Below, piece after piece: positions 63,818 to 64,000 of a stretch of DNA of 64,000 bases; position 1 is the stretch's first letter; every line of letters starts with the position of its first letter. The notes under the pieces are model-generated. The model was not told the origin of the DNA and made no database searches. It saw only the letters and a list, made by a program, of their open reading frames with translations. The stretch comes from Branchiostoma floridae (taxonomy: Eukaryota > Chordata > Leptocardii > Amphioxiformes > Branchiostomatidae), in assembly GCF_000003815.2 (NCBI RefSeq), contig NC_049995.1:17153924-17217923 (forward strand), read 5' to 3'. The position numbers were made by a program, and so were the translations under genes.

Positions 63818-64000
63818 TGAGCAGACGACAGGTAGACAGAATAACAGTGACGGCTTCGCGTATGTTGATTCGATTCTTACCCGACAACGTACCATTAACA
63901 GATCTTAATTGTTTTTAAGAGGATGCAGTAAATGTGCGAGACGTTGTAGATGTTAAAATGGCACAGATTATTTGTCGTTAAATGTCGGTATCAGTGCTAC

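Overview
The window is eukaryotic, intron-rich and repeat-rich DNA that looks like a lancelet (Branchiostoma-type invertebrate chordate) chromosome. The reasons are a CEMIP/TMEM2-family hyaluronidase gene with vertebrate-like domain order, GT-AG introns, dense tRNA-derived SINEs and MITEs, and tandem repeats built across exon-intron junctions. The organism is inferred; the gene models are read directly from reading frames and splice sites. Two 100-base runs of N (35312-35411 and 42923-43022) are assembly gaps.

Layout. 1-2990 (minus strand): 5' part of a Ty3/gypsy-type LTR retrotransposon (LTR, gag with zinc knuckle, then protease and reverse transcriptase in a -1 frame), cut by the window edge. 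2991-9380: non-coding, with SINE pieces, MITEs, a degenerate tandem array and telomere-like motifs. 9384-51151 (plus strand): a complete 24-exon gene for a secreted CEMIP-like protein. Exon lengths sum to 3801 bases, an open frame of 1266 residues with every splice phase matching. The protein has a signal peptide, G8 domain, first GG (ILEI/PANDER-like) domain, parallel beta-helix region and a C-terminal GG domain. Introns 1 and 2 (13.4 and 8.9 kb) hold most of the repeats. 53580-63599 (minus strand, convergent): an eight-exon RING-IBR-RING (RBR) ubiquitin ligase gene of 470 residues. Its last four exons (57923-60696) are present a second time downstream (53580-56062) with identical exon lengths and intact splice sites.

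The most unusual structure is inside the CEMIP-like gene. At least five exons (8, 9, 11, 19, 20) have partial tandem copies of their own exon-intron boundary next to them: five spare acceptor ends for exon 8, four spare donor ends for exon 9, about 16 spare donor ends for exon 11 running into an assembly gap, and one each for exons 19 and 20. The second unusual structure is the duplicated RING2-to-C-terminus cassette of the RBR gene, which shows a sharp identity boundary suggesting gene conversion and a LINE insertion present in one copy only.

Several MITE families can be defined from terminal repeats and target-site duplications: one with 9-base duplications (four copies), one hAT-like with 8-base duplications (two copies), a TA-flanked family with TTCGCGG-type ends, and several single foldback elements, some lying beside splice sites.
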